A stretch of DNA of 22,139 nt from Deinococcus marmoris DSM 12784 (GTDB taxonomy: Bacteria; Deinococcota; Deinococci; Deinococcales; Deinococcaceae), in contig NZ_JNIV01000074.1 of NCBI RefSeq assembly GCF_000701405.1, forward strand, positions 1-22,139. Direction: 5' to 3'. The stretch's first letter is position 1. Every line of letters begins with the position of its first letter. The position numbers were made by a program, and so were the translations under genes. Below are positions 9,954-19,375 of the stretch, piece by piece. The notes under the pieces were generated by a model. That model did not search any database. It worked only from the letters and a program-made list of their open reading frames with translations, and was not told where the DNA came from.

Positions 9954-11009
9954 CTACCCCTCGGTTCCGGTCAGTGGCGCGGCCCCCTCCCCGAAGGCCA
10001 CTTCCAGGCGGGGCAACAACCTGCCCTCGTGGGCGCGGGCGGCACGCAGCAGCGCGTTCTTGACGGCAGTGGCATTGGCCCCCCCATGCCCGATGAAGGC
10101 TAGGCCCTTCACCCCAATCAGGATGCTGGCCCCGTAGGTGCTGGGGTCCATCCGGTCAGCCAGCCCACGCAGCGAACCGCGCACCAGCAGGCCGCCCAGC
10201 TTGCTTTTCAGGCCACTGTTCAGGGCGTCCCGGATCCAGCCGAACATGACTTTCGCCTCACCCTCGGCCAGCTTGAGGACCACGTTGCCGGTAAAGCCGT
10301 CGGTCACGACGATATCGGTGGTTCCCAGGAAGATGTCGCGGCCCTCCACGTTGCCGTGGAACTTGATGCCCTGGCCGTGCAGCCCGCGCAACAGGGCGTG
10401 GGCCTCGATGACCAGCGCGCTGCCCTTGTGGTCCTCCTCGCCAATCGAGAGCAGGCCCACGGTGGGGTTGTCCTGATCCTCCAGCACCTTCAGGTACACG
10501 GTGGCCAGCCGTGCCCACTGGGCGTAGTAGCTGGCCTTCACGTCCGCGTTGGCCCCGGCGTCCAGCAGCGTGGTCATGCCGCCGCGCGCGGGCAGGTGGG
10601 TCAGGATGGCCGGGCGTTCCACCCCCTTGATGCGCCCGAAGGTCAGCAGCGCCGAGGCCATCGTCGCGCCGCTGTGCCCCATGCTGACGGCGGCGGCGGC
10701 CCGGCCCTCCTTGACCAGCCGGGTGCAGATGTTGATGCTGGCCCCGGTGCGGCTGCGGACATCGCTGGCGTGTTCGTCCATGCCGATCACGTCGCTGGCG
10801 TCCACGATTTCCAGCGGCAGGGCCGCGCTGCCCGGAAACTTGCCCAGTTCGGCGTGCAGGGCCACCCGCTCACCCACCAGCAGCACACTCACCCCCGCCC
10901 GCGCCGCCAGAACCGCGCCCTCCACATTGGGCACCGCGCCGTGGTCCCCGCCCGCCGCGTCCAGCGCAATGGGCAGGCTGCCCGCCGCTGCCCCGGCTTC
11001 AGCGCTCAT
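9954..11009 (-). CDS. plsX: Phosphate acyltransferase PlsX
   Basis: PlsX converts acyl-ACP and phosphate to acyl-phosphate, the donor for PlsY in bacterial phospholipid synthesis; it is a peripheral membrane enzyme. The 351-residue protein shows the N-terminal ALDAAGGDHG (15-24; most homologues have Met at the third Ala), GIKFHGNVEGRDIF, and VVTDGFTGNVVLKLAEG, all conserved in the family. It starts inside the end of the NYN-domain gene (11-nt overlap), so the two are likely translated from one mRNA. The common partners fabD/fabH/fapR are not adjacent in this window. Confidence 0.97.
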   Translation of the reverse strand: MSAEAGAAAGSLPIALDAAGGDHGAVPNVEGAVLAARAGVSVLLVGERVALHAELGKFPGSAALPLEIVDASDVIGMDEHASDVRSRTGASINICTRLVKEGRAAAAVSMGHSGATMASALLTFGRIKGVERPAILTHLPARGGMTTLLDAGANADVKASYYAQWARLATVYLKVLEDQDNPTVGLLSIGEEDHKGSALVIEAHALLRGLHGQGIKFHGNVEGRDIFLGTTDIVVTDGFTGNVVLKLAEGEAKVMFGWIRDALNSGLKSKLGGLLVRGSLRGLADRMDPSTYGASILIGVKGLAFIGHGGANATAVKNALLRAARAHEGRLLPRLEVAFGEGAAPLTGTEG

Positions 11010-11619
11010 CGTTTTCGGCCAGCGCGGCGGTCATGTAGAAGGGACGCCCCTCTGCCGCCTTCGTGTCCGGGCTGCGCTGTTCCCCCCGCCCCTCGCTGGG
11101 CAGGCGGTAGCCGGGACGCTCGATCTGGGCGCGCAGGTCACCCAGGTCCACGTACAGATCGGCGGCGTTGCGCAGTTCGTAACTGGTCATCTCGGGGATG
11201 CTGGCGACGATCACGCGTTTGCCCCGTGCCCGCAACACCTCCACCGGGCGCTCGAAATCGCCGTCTCCGGTCAGCAGCACGGCGGTGTCGTACAGATTCG
11301 TGGTGGTCAGCAGGTCCGTGACGATCTCGATGTCCAGGCTGGCGCGGCGGGAGGTGTCGCCGTTGTCGTCGGTACTCTCCCGCAGGGGGCGGGTGCGGAC
11401 GGTGTAGCCCATGTAGGTCAGCGCGTCGGTAAAACGGCGCTGCTTGTCGTCAATGGGCAGGGGCACAGCGGTGTAGTAAAAGGCGTTGTAGAGGGTGCCC
11501 TGCGCGGCAAAGTGGTCCAGAATCTTGCGGTGATCGAAATTCCATCCCAGCCGCTTGGCCGCCGAGTAGACATTGGCCCCGTCAATAAAAAGTGCAATCC
11601 GTGGTGCGTTCATATCCAT
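10999..11619 (-). CDS. LabA-like NYN-domain protein (putative RNase)
   Basis: From the ATG at 11619 this is a 206-residue protein with a NYN/PIN-like nuclease domain of the LabA/DUF88 type. Acidic residues expected to bind metal are visible: Asp13 in FIDGAN, Asp96 in SLDIEIVTD, and Asp119/Asp121 in LLTGDGDF. Substrate is unknown; relatives are thought to cut RNA. After residue 170 it has a charged, probably flexible tail. Two starts are possible. ATG 11619 has a GGGAG site about 8 nt upstream. ATG 11673 lies 6 nt after a TATCCT box and would give 18 more residues from a leaderless mRNA. The domain begins just after 11619, so I prefer that start. It overlaps plsX by 11 nt. Confidence 0.9.
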   Translation of the reverse strand: MDMNAPRIALFIDGANVYSAAKRLGWNFDHRKILDHFAAQGTLYNAFYYTAVPLPIDDKQRRFTDALTYMGYTVRTRPLRESTDDNGDTSRRASLDIEIVTDLLTTTNLYDTAVLLTGDGDFERPVEVLRARGKRVIVASIPEMTSYELRNAADLYVDLGDLRAQIERPGYRLPSEGRGEQRSPDTKAAEGRPFYMTAALAENDER

Positions 11620-11679
11620 AAAATCCGTCTCCCGATCCTTTAAATTCTCTACCCCGGCAGATCGCAGGGGCATCCCGGC

Positions 11680-11685
11680 AGGATA
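11680..11685 (-). promoter_or_regulatory. -10 box before the NYN-plsX pair
   Basis: TATCCT on the minus strand ends 6 nt before an in-frame ATG at 11673. It could drive either a leaderless mRNA starting there, or one with a 54-nt leader using the ribosome site before 11619. Confidence 0.45.
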
Positions 11686-11709
11686 GCGGACGAGAGGCAG
11701 ACAGAGCCT

Positions 11710-12045
11710 TCACCCGCTGGGGGGCACCTGGGGAAACATATCCGGCGTGTGGAGCGCCTCCCAGACCTCCGCGCGCAGCCGGACCAGATCCACGCCGCCG
11801 TATTGATCCGGCAGGGTATCCAGGTATTTGACCGCCTTGTGGAAATTGCGCCCGGTCAGGCTGCCGTGGTGCCAGCGCTTGTGCAGGGCCGCCGCCAGCA
11901 GGATCAATGCTTGCAGGAAGGCGCGTTCCTGGCCGCCAGCCTCCAGCCACAGTTCCTCCCAGGCTTCGTGCGCCTCCCACCACTGGCCCAAGTTGAACAG
12001 GGCCGCACCTTTCCCGAAGGTCTGCTGATCGGCAGCGCTAAACAT
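11710..12045 (-). CDS. DUF309 domain protein
   Basis: This 111-residue protein carries the DUF309 signature near residues 13-34: ALFNLGQWWEAHEAWEELW, with the WEAHEAWE core, followed by QALILLAAALHK (45-56) and NFHKAVKYL (67-75). The family is a small helical fold of unknown function. It ends 90 nt before the NYN gene on the same strand, so it could share a transcript with NYN-plsX, although a separate -10 box lies between. Its own start follows a leaderless TAGGGT box. Confidence 0.9.
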   Translation of the reverse strand: MFSAADQQTFGKGAALFNLGQWWEAHEAWEELWLEAGGQERAFLQALILLAAALHKRWHHGSLTGRNFHKAVKYLDTLPDQYGGVDLVRLRAEVWEALHTPDMFPQVPPSG

Positions 12046-12051
12046 GGCCCC

Positions 12052-12057
12052 ACCCTA
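12052..12057 (-). promoter_or_regulatory. Leaderless -10 box for the DUF309 gene
   Basis: TAGGGT on the minus strand fits TANNNT and ends 6 nt before the ATG at 12045. No ribosome-binding site precedes that ATG. Confidence 0.45.
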
Positions 12058-12148
12058 ACCCGCCCACATTGCAACCGCCCCCACCACGCATGAATGACGC
12101 CTAAGCTCGTGCCCATGCCCGCCCAATCCACGCGCGGGGCACGGGGCG

Positions 12149-12154
12149 TATAGT
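12149..12154 (+). promoter_or_regulatory. Leaderless -10 box for trxA
   Basis: TATAGT ends 7 nt before the trxA ATG at 12162, the strongest -10 match of the leaderless set. No Shine-Dalgarno sequence is present in the gap. Confidence 0.6.
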
Positions 12155-12161
12155 TGTTTCC

Positions 12162-12521
12162 ATGAAGCCTTTGGAACTGACGGATACTAATTTTACTGAC
12201 GAAATTGCCAGCGGACTGACCCTGGTGGACTTCTGGGCACCGTGGTGTGGCCCCTGCCGCATCATCGCCCCCGTGATCGAGGAACTGGCCGGACAGTACG
12301 AGGGCCGCGTCAAGATCGGCAAGGTCAACGTGGACGAAAATCCCGTGACCCAGGGCCAGTTCCGCGTGATGAGCATTCCCACGCTGATCCTGTTCAAGGA
12401 TGGGCAGCCCGTGGAAGGCGTGGTGGGCGCGCAGCCCAAGCGGGCCTTTGAAACCCTGCTCGATAAGCACATCAGCACGGCGGCGGCCAGCAACGACAGC
12501 AGCACCGTCAGCGCCAACTAA
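12162..12521 (+). CDS. trxA: Thioredoxin
   Basis: Thioredoxin reduces protein disulfides in the cytoplasm and is itself recycled by thioredoxin reductase. The 119-residue protein has the active site WCGPC at 28-32 and the cis-proline at 73 (SIPT). A short Ser/Ala/Asn-rich tail of about 15 residues follows the fold. It is transcribed alone from a probable leaderless promoter and ends before a strong terminator. Confidence 0.97.
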   Translation: MKPLELTDTNFTDEIASGLTLVDFWAPWCGPCRIIAPVIEELAGQYEGRVKIGKVNVDENPVTQGQFRVMSIPTLILFKDGQPVEGVVGAQPKRAFETLLDKHISTAAASNDSSTVSAN

Positions 12522-12534
12522 ACTCCGCATTCAG

Positions 12535-12568
12535 AAAAAGGCCACCCGCACGATGGGGTGGCTTTTTT
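12535..12568. terminator. Bidirectional terminator between trxA and the hydrolase gene
   Basis: A GCCACCC/GGGTGGC stem (12541-12547 with 12556-12562, 8-nt loop) is flanked by AAAAA on the left and TTTTTT on the right. It can therefore end transcripts from both convergent genes. Confidence 0.92.
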
Positions 12569-12586
12569 ACTGTCCTGCAAGCTTTC

Positions 12587-13165
12587 TCAGAACCGCACCA
12601 CATCCGGCGGCGTCCAGGCGTGCAGCACCTCACTGAGCAGGATCTCGCCGTCCGGCCACTCGCCATGCCCGCTCTCGGCATTGATATGCCCTGCCTCGCC
12701 CGCCGAGACCGCAGCCGCGCCCCAGGCTTCGGCCATCGCCTCGGCACGTTCCGGCGTGCAATACGGATCGTTCTCGCTGTAGACCAGCAGCGCAGGAAAG
12801 GGCCATTCATCCAGGGGTAACGGGGCCAGCGCGAGAAGCTGGGGGTGCAACTCAGCCATGCCCGGCTGTTCTGGATCGGCGGGAGCCACCAGCAACGCGC
12901 CGCGCACCCTCTCCATATCCCCACCGCCGGAAAGCCGCGCCCAGTGGGCCACCGTCGCCACCCCTGCCGAGTGGGCCACCAGCACCAGTTGCCCCGGTGT
13001 GGCCTCGATCACCTCATGCAGCCGGGCGGCCCAGACTTCTGGTAGGGGATTTTCCGGGGCGTCCTGGCGCACGCGTTCGGCACCGAATTTGTGCTGCCAC
13101 AGCGTCTGCCAGTGCTGCGGCCCGCTGTCGCCCAGTCCAGGCACGATGATCAGGGTGGGGGTCAT
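12587..13165 (-). CDS. RBBP9/YdeN-type serine hydrolase (alpha/beta fold)
   Basis: This 192-residue protein is a small alpha/beta hydrolase of the RBBP9/YdeN group (COG3545). The opening TLIIVPGLGDSGPQHWQ (4-20) is typical. The catalytic triad is Ser66 in AHSAG, Asp133 in ENDPYC and His160 in GHIN. Substrate is unknown. The ATG at 13165 is chosen because the family begins there and a TACCCT box lies 7 nt before it; longer in-frame starts upstream would include non-family sequence. Confidence 0.92.
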   Translation of the reverse strand: MTPTLIIVPGLGDSGPQHWQTLWQHKFGAERVRQDAPENPLPEVWAARLHEVIEATPGQLVLVAHSAGVATVAHWARLSGGGDMERVRGALLVAPADPEQPGMAELHPQLLALAPLPLDEWPFPALLVYSENDPYCTPERAEAMAEAWGAAAVSAGEAGHINAESGHGEWPDGEILLSEVLHAWTPPDVVRF

Positions 13166-13172
13166 GGGGCAA

Positions 13173-13178
13173 AGGGTA
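13173..13178 (-). promoter_or_regulatory. Leaderless -10 box for the serine hydrolase gene
   Basis: TACCCT on the minus strand fits TANNNT and ends 7 nt before the ATG at 13165. The spacer lacks a ribosome-binding site. Confidence 0.45.
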
Positions 13179-13249
13179 GCAGGCGAGGAGAGAGACCGTG
13201 AGATTGAACATCTCCTGGGTCCGCTGGCAGGATCAAAATACCCCACAGC

Positions 13250-13276
13250 AAAAACCCCCCGCACAAGGCAGGGGGC
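13250..13276 (-). terminator. Terminator of the ribosomal operon after rplQ
   Basis: On the minus strand GCCCCC (13276-13271) faces GGGGGG (13260-13255) across a 10-nt loop and is followed by TTTTT. It lies 18 nt after the rplQ stop. The stem is short (about 5-6 bp) but all G-C. Confidence 0.75.
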
Positions 13277-13294
13277 ATTCAAAAAAGGTCTAGC

Positions 13295-13645
13295 TCAGAC
13301 CAGTTCGATCAGGGCCATCGTCACGCCGTCGCCCCGGCGGGTGCCGATGCGCAGGATGCGGGTGTAACCGCCGGGACGCTCGGCGTACTTGGGGGCCACT
13401 TCATCCATCATCTTGCGGACAACGTCGTTGTCGTGGATGTCGCGGGCCACCAGACGGCGGGCGTGCAGGTCGCCGCCCTTGGCGGTGGTGATCAGTTTCT
13501 CGACGTAGGGGCGCAGCTCTTTGGCCTTCGTGAGGGTCGTCTGGATGCGGCCCTCGCGCAGCAGTGCCGTCGCCTGGGCACGGGCCAGGGCGGTGCGGGC
13601 ACTGCTGTTGCGGTTGAGCTTGCGTCCGGCTTTACCGTGGCGCAT
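13295..13645 (-). CDS. rplQ: 50S ribosomal protein L17
   Basis: L17 is a large-subunit protein near the peptide exit tunnel. The 116-residue sequence begins [19 protein letters not shown] and contains [13 protein letters not shown], both diagnostic of L17. It is the last gene of the alpha operon, 50 nt after rpoA, and is followed by a terminator. Confidence 0.99.
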   Translation of the reverse strand: MRHGKAGRKLNRNSSARTALARAQATALLREGRIQTTLTKAKELRPYVEKLITTAKGGDLHARRLVARDIHDNDVVRKMMDEVAPKYAERPGGYTRILRIGTRRGDGVTMALIELV

Positions 13646-13695
13646 GGGTGTTCTCCTTCAAAACGCGGCCCCAGAGTACAGGGCCGGAAAGTGGT

Positions 13696-14712
<1,017 letters not shown>

Positions 14713-14722
14713 GGGTCCTCCG

Positions 14723-15343
<621 letters not shown>

Positions 15344-15404
15344 TGATTGATCTCCTTGGTGCGGTCAGGAACGATGCCCTGCCGGGTCTGCGGCCCTCTG
15401 CTTA

Positions 15405-15465
15405 CCCGCCGCCATTGCTGGTGGTTGCAGCTTTCATTTCCCCAAAAGGAAACAGCGGCGGCGGG
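15405..15465 (-). promoter_or_regulatory. Structured leader upstream of rpsD
   Basis: Within the rpsK-rpsD spacer a perfect 9-bp arm pair (15405-15413 with 15457-15465) continues after a 3-nt bulge into GCTG/CAGC (15417-15420 with 15453-15456). An inner hairpin TTTCC/GGAAA (15437-15441 with 15448-15452) sits near the tip. The element ends about 60 nt before the rpsD ATG and no T run follows it. An S4-binding control site is possible but unproven; RNA processing or attenuation are alternatives. Confidence 0.5.
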
Positions 15466-15514
15466 ACAGGTGGGCGCGCGCGAAAACTCTAGTTCAGCAC
15501 TCTTCTAAAAAACA

Positions 15515-15910
15515 CTAAGCGCGGAACTTTTTCTTGGGGCGGCAGCCGTTGTGAGGCACGGGGGTGTCGTCCATGATGGACTTCACTTCAATGCCGCTGG
15601 CCTGAATGGCGCGGATGGCCTGTTCGCGGCCCGAGCCGCTGCCCCGCACCACCACGTCGACGATGTTCATGCCGAAGGTCTGTTGGGCCTTCTTCACGGC
15701 GTCGGCGGCGGCGAGCTGGGCAGCGTAGGGCGTGCCCTTCTTGCTGCCCTTGTAGCCGATGGTCCCGCCACTGCTCCAGGCGACAGAGTTGCCGTCCAGA
15801 TCGGTGATGGTCACAATCGTGTTGTTGTAGCTGGCATGCACGTAAGCGCGGCCAGCGCTGATGTTGCGCCGGGCGCGGCGCGGGGTCTTGCCCTTGGTAG
15901 ATTTCGCCAT
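15515..15910 (-). CDS. rpsK: 30S ribosomal protein S11
   Basis: S11 lies on the platform of the small subunit near the E site. The 131-residue protein has the family core [19 protein letters not shown], the [12 protein letters not shown] segment and the conserved C-terminus [17 protein letters not shown]. It starts 3 nt after the rpsM stop, so the two are tightly coupled. Confidence 0.99.
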   Translation of the reverse strand: MAKSTKGKTPRRARRNISAGRAYVHASYNNTIVTITDLDGNSVAWSSGGTIGYKGSKKGTPYAAQLAAADAVKKAQQTFGMNIVDVVVRGSGSGREQAIRAIQASGIEVKSIMDDTPVPHNGCRPKKKFRA

Positions 15911-15913
15911 GGC

Positions 15914-16293
15914 TTACTTCCTCGCGGCCTTTTTCTTACCAGCCACAGTCTTGCGCGGTCCCTTGCGGGTGCGGGCGTTGGTCTTGGTGCGCTGACCGCG
16001 CACGGGCAGCCCACGGCGGTGGCGCAGGCCACGGTACGCACCGATGTCCATCAGACGCTTGATGTTCTGACCGACTTCGGAGCGCAGATCGCCTTCAACC
16101 TTGTAGGTCTTCTCGACGGCTTCACGCAGGGTGGACTGGTCCGCTTCCGAGAGGTTCTTGACGCGGGTATCGGGGCTGATCCCGGTGCGCGCCAGCACTT
16201 CCTTGCTGCGGGTCAGGCCAATGCCGTAGATGTAGGTCAGCGCGATTTCAATGCGCTTCTCGCGGGGCAGATCGACGCCTGCAACGCGGGCCA

Positions 16294-16294
<1 letters not shown>
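15914..16294 (-). CDS. rpsM: 30S ribosomal protein S13
   Basis: S13 sits in the 30S head and forms bridges to the 50S subunit. The 126-residue protein starts [20 protein letters not shown] and has the [20 protein letters not shown] block, with a Lys-rich tail AGKKKAARK. Its ATG overlaps the rpmJ stop by one base (TGATG). Confidence 0.99.
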
Positions 16295-16430
<136 letters not shown>

Positions 16431-16507
16431 GCTGTGCATTAGCAGCGCTCGACCCCCACCCACTGTCTGCAAGTGGGAATCTGTGGTGTGCCTCAGTCCT
16501 GATCCGG

Positions 16508-16765
16508 TCAGCGGCGGTAGACGATGCGCCCGCGCGACGTGTCGTACGGGCTGATTTCCAGAACCACACGGTCACCAGGCAGGATGCGGATGTAGTGAAT
16601 CCGCATCTTTCCGCTGATGTAAGCCAGGAGATCGTGTCCCGTATCCAGCTTTACGCGAAAGGTGGTGTTGGGCAGTGCCTCTGTCACCACGCCCTCGGCG
16701 CGTACGGTATCGGACTCTTCCTTCTTCTTCTTTTCCCGCTGTTCCGGCATTCTTCGTCTCGCCAC
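16508..16765 (-). CDS. infA: Translation initiation factor IF-1
   Basis: IF-1 binds the 30S A site and assists initiation. The OB-fold core is clear: [40 protein letters not shown] and [15 protein letters not shown] choose the GTG at 16765 (85 residues, starting ARRRMPEQ after the initiator) because GGAGG lies 4 nt upstream. The ATG at 16750, which would give 80 residues, is 19 nt from that site. The N-terminus is Lys/Arg/Glu-rich and longer than the usual 72-residue IF-1. The 97-nt gap to rpmJ contains a small CCCACT/AGTGGG hairpin (16459-16477). infA is the first gene of the alpha operon here. Confidence 0.96.
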   Translation of the reverse strand: MARRRMPEQREKKKKEESDTVRAEGVVTEALPNTTFRVKLDTGHDLLAYISGKMRIHYIRILPGDRVVLEISPYDTSRGRIVYRR

Positions 16766-16797
16766 GCAACCTCCAGGCCCAATACAAGCCAAACGTA

Positions 16798-16827
16798 AAG
16801 GTATCACGCGTGCGGGCAGGCAGACAA
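16798..16827 (-). promoter_or_regulatory. Putative promoter of the infA-rplQ operon
   Basis: On the minus strand a -35 TTGTCT (16827-16822) is followed after 18 nt by TACCTT (16803-16798), preceded by TGA as in extended -10 promoters. Transcription would start near 16791, leaving about 25 nt of leader before the GTG start with its GGAGG site. Confidence 0.45.
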
Positions 16828-16859
16828 GACGCAACGACAATCTTTTGAGAGGATGAGGG

Positions 16860-16875
16860 GACGGTGGAGACCGTC
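16860..16875. repeat. Short palindrome between infA and the metallopeptidase gene
   Basis: GACGGT (16860-16865) and ACCGTC (16870-16875) flank GGAG. It lies about 33 nt upstream of the proposed infA -35 box and 30 nt before the start of the divergent gene, where an operator could sit. Chance cannot be excluded at this length. Confidence 0.3.
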
Positions 16876-16905
16876 GTTCGGCTATTCGGGACATGAGCTT
16901 TTCAA

Positions 16906-18159
16906 GTGAGAGGCGCAGCTTCGCCCCACAGCTTCAGGCCGGAAAATGAGGCTGTGCCTCCTGACCAGCTCATCCAGGCGTTGACGCTTGTTCAGCGTGC
17001 CTCAAAAGACCTCTGGCCAGGATTTGTCCCAGCGACGATTCAGACACTGGTTTTCGATGGAAACGACACCTGGCTCAACGGAGCGACGCCTGCAACGCCT
17101 GGCTGGGAGGCCAGTTCATCTGGCTGGCGCTGGCGGGGGCGACATCCAGCATTGGTGGCGAATACGGCGGTGAGGTTGCCAGACGGAACCACAGCAGCGG
17201 GCATTCTGCTCTCCAGCCTGGGAACAATCTCGGCTGAGCGGCTGGCCTCCCTCGTGATCCACGAGGCGTTTCATGTCTGGCAGGCCGCCCATCCCTCGCC
17301 TGCCTGGGAGGCCAACGAGCTGGACGCGCTGACCTATCCGGCAGGCGACGCAGGGGTCCTGCACGCCCGCGCAGAAGAAACGGCCTGCCTGGGGGCCGCC
17401 TTGAGCAAAACCGACTGGCAGGGCGACGCCGCGAAAGCTCTGGCGTGGCGTGCGGTCAGACACGGGCTACTCTCCGCCCGGCAGCGGGAGTACGAACAGC
17501 GTGCCGAGACGCTGGAAGGATTGGCGCAGTTCATCGAGAGCCAGTTTCTAAAGGGACTTCCTCTCCTCGACCCGCTGGCCGCCGTCAGTCTGGGGATCAG
17601 ACCATGGGCGTATTTCAGTGGCGCGGCCCTGGCTTTTCTGCTGGCACGCAGCGGGGAGGACTGGCAGGCGGAGGTGATGTCAGGAACGCCGCTGGACAGC
17701 ATTCTGGCCGCCCAGCTCGGCGCGTCAGATCGGACATCAGAGATCACCCCAGCCCTTGCAGAAGCAGCCGCCCATGCTGCACAGGCGCACACGCTCAGGC
17801 TGGAGCATTTGAGGCGGCAATTCGAGGCCCTGCCTGGCAAAAGATTGAGGTTGAGCGGCAGCAAGTTGCGGGTGGTGGGCTTCGATCCGCTGAACCTTCA
17901 CGCGTTGCCAGACGGGCAGGTGTTGCACACGCGCTACGTGGCTGTGGAGGTGAATGACGGACGACTGGAAGTCCTGGCTGCTCAGGCCCTGGCCGAAGGA
18001 GCCGATCTTCTCAATCCAACGGCCTTAAGTATCGCCAGCGTTCCTGAACCCAGCATTGTGGGCGGACGGTGGCAGATTCAGACCGCGACTCTCAGGGCCG
18101 ATTTTCCTGCTGCCAGAGTCAGGGCAACGCTGGACGGCTGGGAGGCCGATCTGGACTGA
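16906..18159 (+). CDS. Putative HEXXH zinc metallopeptidase
   Basis: I do not recognise a named family for this 417-residue protein. It contains HEAFH at residues 119-123 within [26 protein letters not shown] follows at 201-212; EGLA resembles the segment that supplies the third zinc ligand (Glu204) in gluzincins such as peptidase-MA-like proteins. No signal peptide or clear membrane segment is seen, so a cytoplasmic protein is likely. The C-terminal 120 residues look like a separate beta-rich domain (inference). The start is uncertain: GTG at 16906 gives the longest frame, and GTG at 16954 (before [11 protein letters not shown]) is equally possible; neither has a clear ribosome site. The gene is divergent from infA and convergent with the VWA gene, whose stop is 10 nt away. 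Confidence 0.72.
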   Translation: MRGAASPHSFRPENEAVPPDQLIQALTLVQRASKDLWPGFVPATIQTLVFDGNDTWLNGATPATPGWEASSSGWRWRGRHPALVANTAVRLPDGTTAAGILLSSLGTISAERLASLVIHEAFHVWQAAHPSPAWEANELDALTYPAGDAGVLHARAEETACLGAALSKTDWQGDAAKALAWRAVRHGLLSARQREYEQRAETLEGLAQFIESQFLKGLPLLDPLAAVSLGIRPWAYFSGAALAFLLARSGEDWQAEVMSGTPLDSILAAQLGASDRTSEITPALAEAAAHAAQAHTLRLEHLRRQFEALPGKRLRLSGSKLRVVGFDPLNLHALPDGQVLHTRYVAVEVNDGRLEVLAAQALAEGADLLNPTALSIASVPEPSIVGGRWQIQTATLRADFPAARVRATLDGWEADLD

Positions 18160-18169
18160 CCCCACTCCC

Positions 18170-19375
18170 CTAGCCCGCCGCCCCGCCCCTGGTCACGATG
18201 CCCTGTGTTCCGGCCCACGCCGCCACATCGTCGCCGCGCATGGCCGCCGCCATCAGGCCGGGGAAATGATCGGGGGTGCAGGCGAAGGACGGAATGCCCA
18301 GGCCCGCGAAGGCCCGCGCGACGCCGTGATCGTAACTGGGTGCGCCGTCATCCGATAGGGCTAGCAGCGCGATCACGTTCACGCCGCTGTCCTTGAGGGT
18401 ACGAGCGCGGGCCAGCATCTCGCGCTCGTTACCGCCCTCGTAGAGATCGCTGATCAGCACCAGGATGGTCTGTTCGGGGCGCTGGATGATGCCCTGGCAA
18501 TAGGCCAAAGCGCGGTTGATATCGGTGCCGCCGCCCAACTGGATGCCGTAGAGGACATCCACCGGATCACTCAGGTTCTCGGAGAGATCGGCGACTTCGG
18601 TGTCGAAGACCACCACGCGGGTGCTGACGGCGGGCAGGCTGGCCAGCACCGCGCCGAAGACGCCCGCGTAGACCACGCTGCTGGCCATGCTGCCCGACTG
18701 GTCCAGACACAGCACGATGTCGCGCAGGCTGCGGCGTTTGCGCCCATAGCCGATCAATCGTTCCGGGATGATGGTTCGCTTCTCGGGCAGGTAGGACCCC
18801 AGGTTGGCACGGATGGTGGCGTTCCAGTCGATCTCCGGGCCACGTGGGCGGAAGTTGCGCTGGGCGCGATTCAGGCTGCCCGTGACGGCGGCGCGGGTAG
18901 GTTCTTCCAGGCGTTTGGTCAGGTCATCCACCACCTTGCGGACCACGGCGCGGGCGGCGTCCTTGGCTTTGGCCGGCATCACGCCCTTCAAGGTCAGCAG
19001 TGTGCCCACCAGATTCACGTCGGCCTCGACGTTCTCCAGCATCTCCGGCTCGAATAGCAGTTGCGTCAGGTTCAGGCGCTCGATGGCGTCTTCCTGCATC
19101 ACGCGTACCACGTCTGAGGGGAAGAATTCGCGCAAGTCGGCCAGCCAGCGGGCCACCTTCGGCGCGCTGGCCCCCAGACCGCCACGCCGGGAACCCGTTG
19201 GCGCGTCATAGAGGCCGCCTAGAGCATCGTCCATGCGTTTATCTTCGATGGAGAGACTGATCTCCTGCCCCCCCTCACCAGCGCTGAAGCCATCGGCTTC
19301 GCCCCCGCCCAGGACCAGTCGCCAGCGGCGGAGGCGTTCGGGGGTAGCGTGTGTTGACCGGGTTGAATCGCTCAT
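18170..19375 (-). CDS. VWA domain protein (YehP-like)
   Basis: This 401-residue protein has a C-terminal von Willebrand factor A domain from about residue 218. The metal-binding MIDAS site is complete: DQSGS (225-229), Thr284 in GGTDI and Asp310 in LISDLYEGG. The N-terminal 200 residues are helical and charged and resemble the VWA partners of MoxR-type AAA ATPases. Such proteins bind a client through the metal site while the ATPase remodels it. It follows the DUF5682 gene on the same strand with a 23-codon ORF filling the gap and overlapping its ATG. Paired with DUF5682 it recalls E. coli yehP next to yehM. No SWIM-domain gene follows. Confidence 0.9.
   Translation of the reverse strand: MSDSTRSTHATPERLRRWRLVLGGGEADGFSAGEGGQEISLSIEDKRMDDALGGLYDAPTGSRRGGLGASAPKVARWLADLREFFPSDVVRVMQEDAIERLNLTQLLFEPEMLENVEADVNLVGTLLTLKGVMPAKAKDAARAVVRKVVDDLTKRLEEPTRAAVTGSLNRAQRNFRPRGPEIDWNATIRANLGSYLPEKRTIIPERLIGYGRKRRSLRDIVLCLDQSGSMASSVVYAGVFGAVLASLPAVSTRVVVFDTEVADLSENLSDPVDVLYGIQLGGGTDINRALAYCQGIIQRPEQTILVLISDLYEGGNEREMLARARTLKDSGVNVIALLALSDDGAPSYDHGVARAFAGLGIPSFACTPDHFPGLMAAAMRGDDVAAWAGTQGIVTRGGAAG

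Noticed and set aside
9869..10063. Short plus-strand frame in the plsX/ATP-grasp spacer
   Set aside because: It is Arg/Pro-rich, runs into antisense plsX, and has no promoter or ribosome site.
16892..16948. 18-codon ORF starting at ATG 16892
   Set aside because: It is too short and ends inside the metallopeptidase frame, with no overlap pattern or support.
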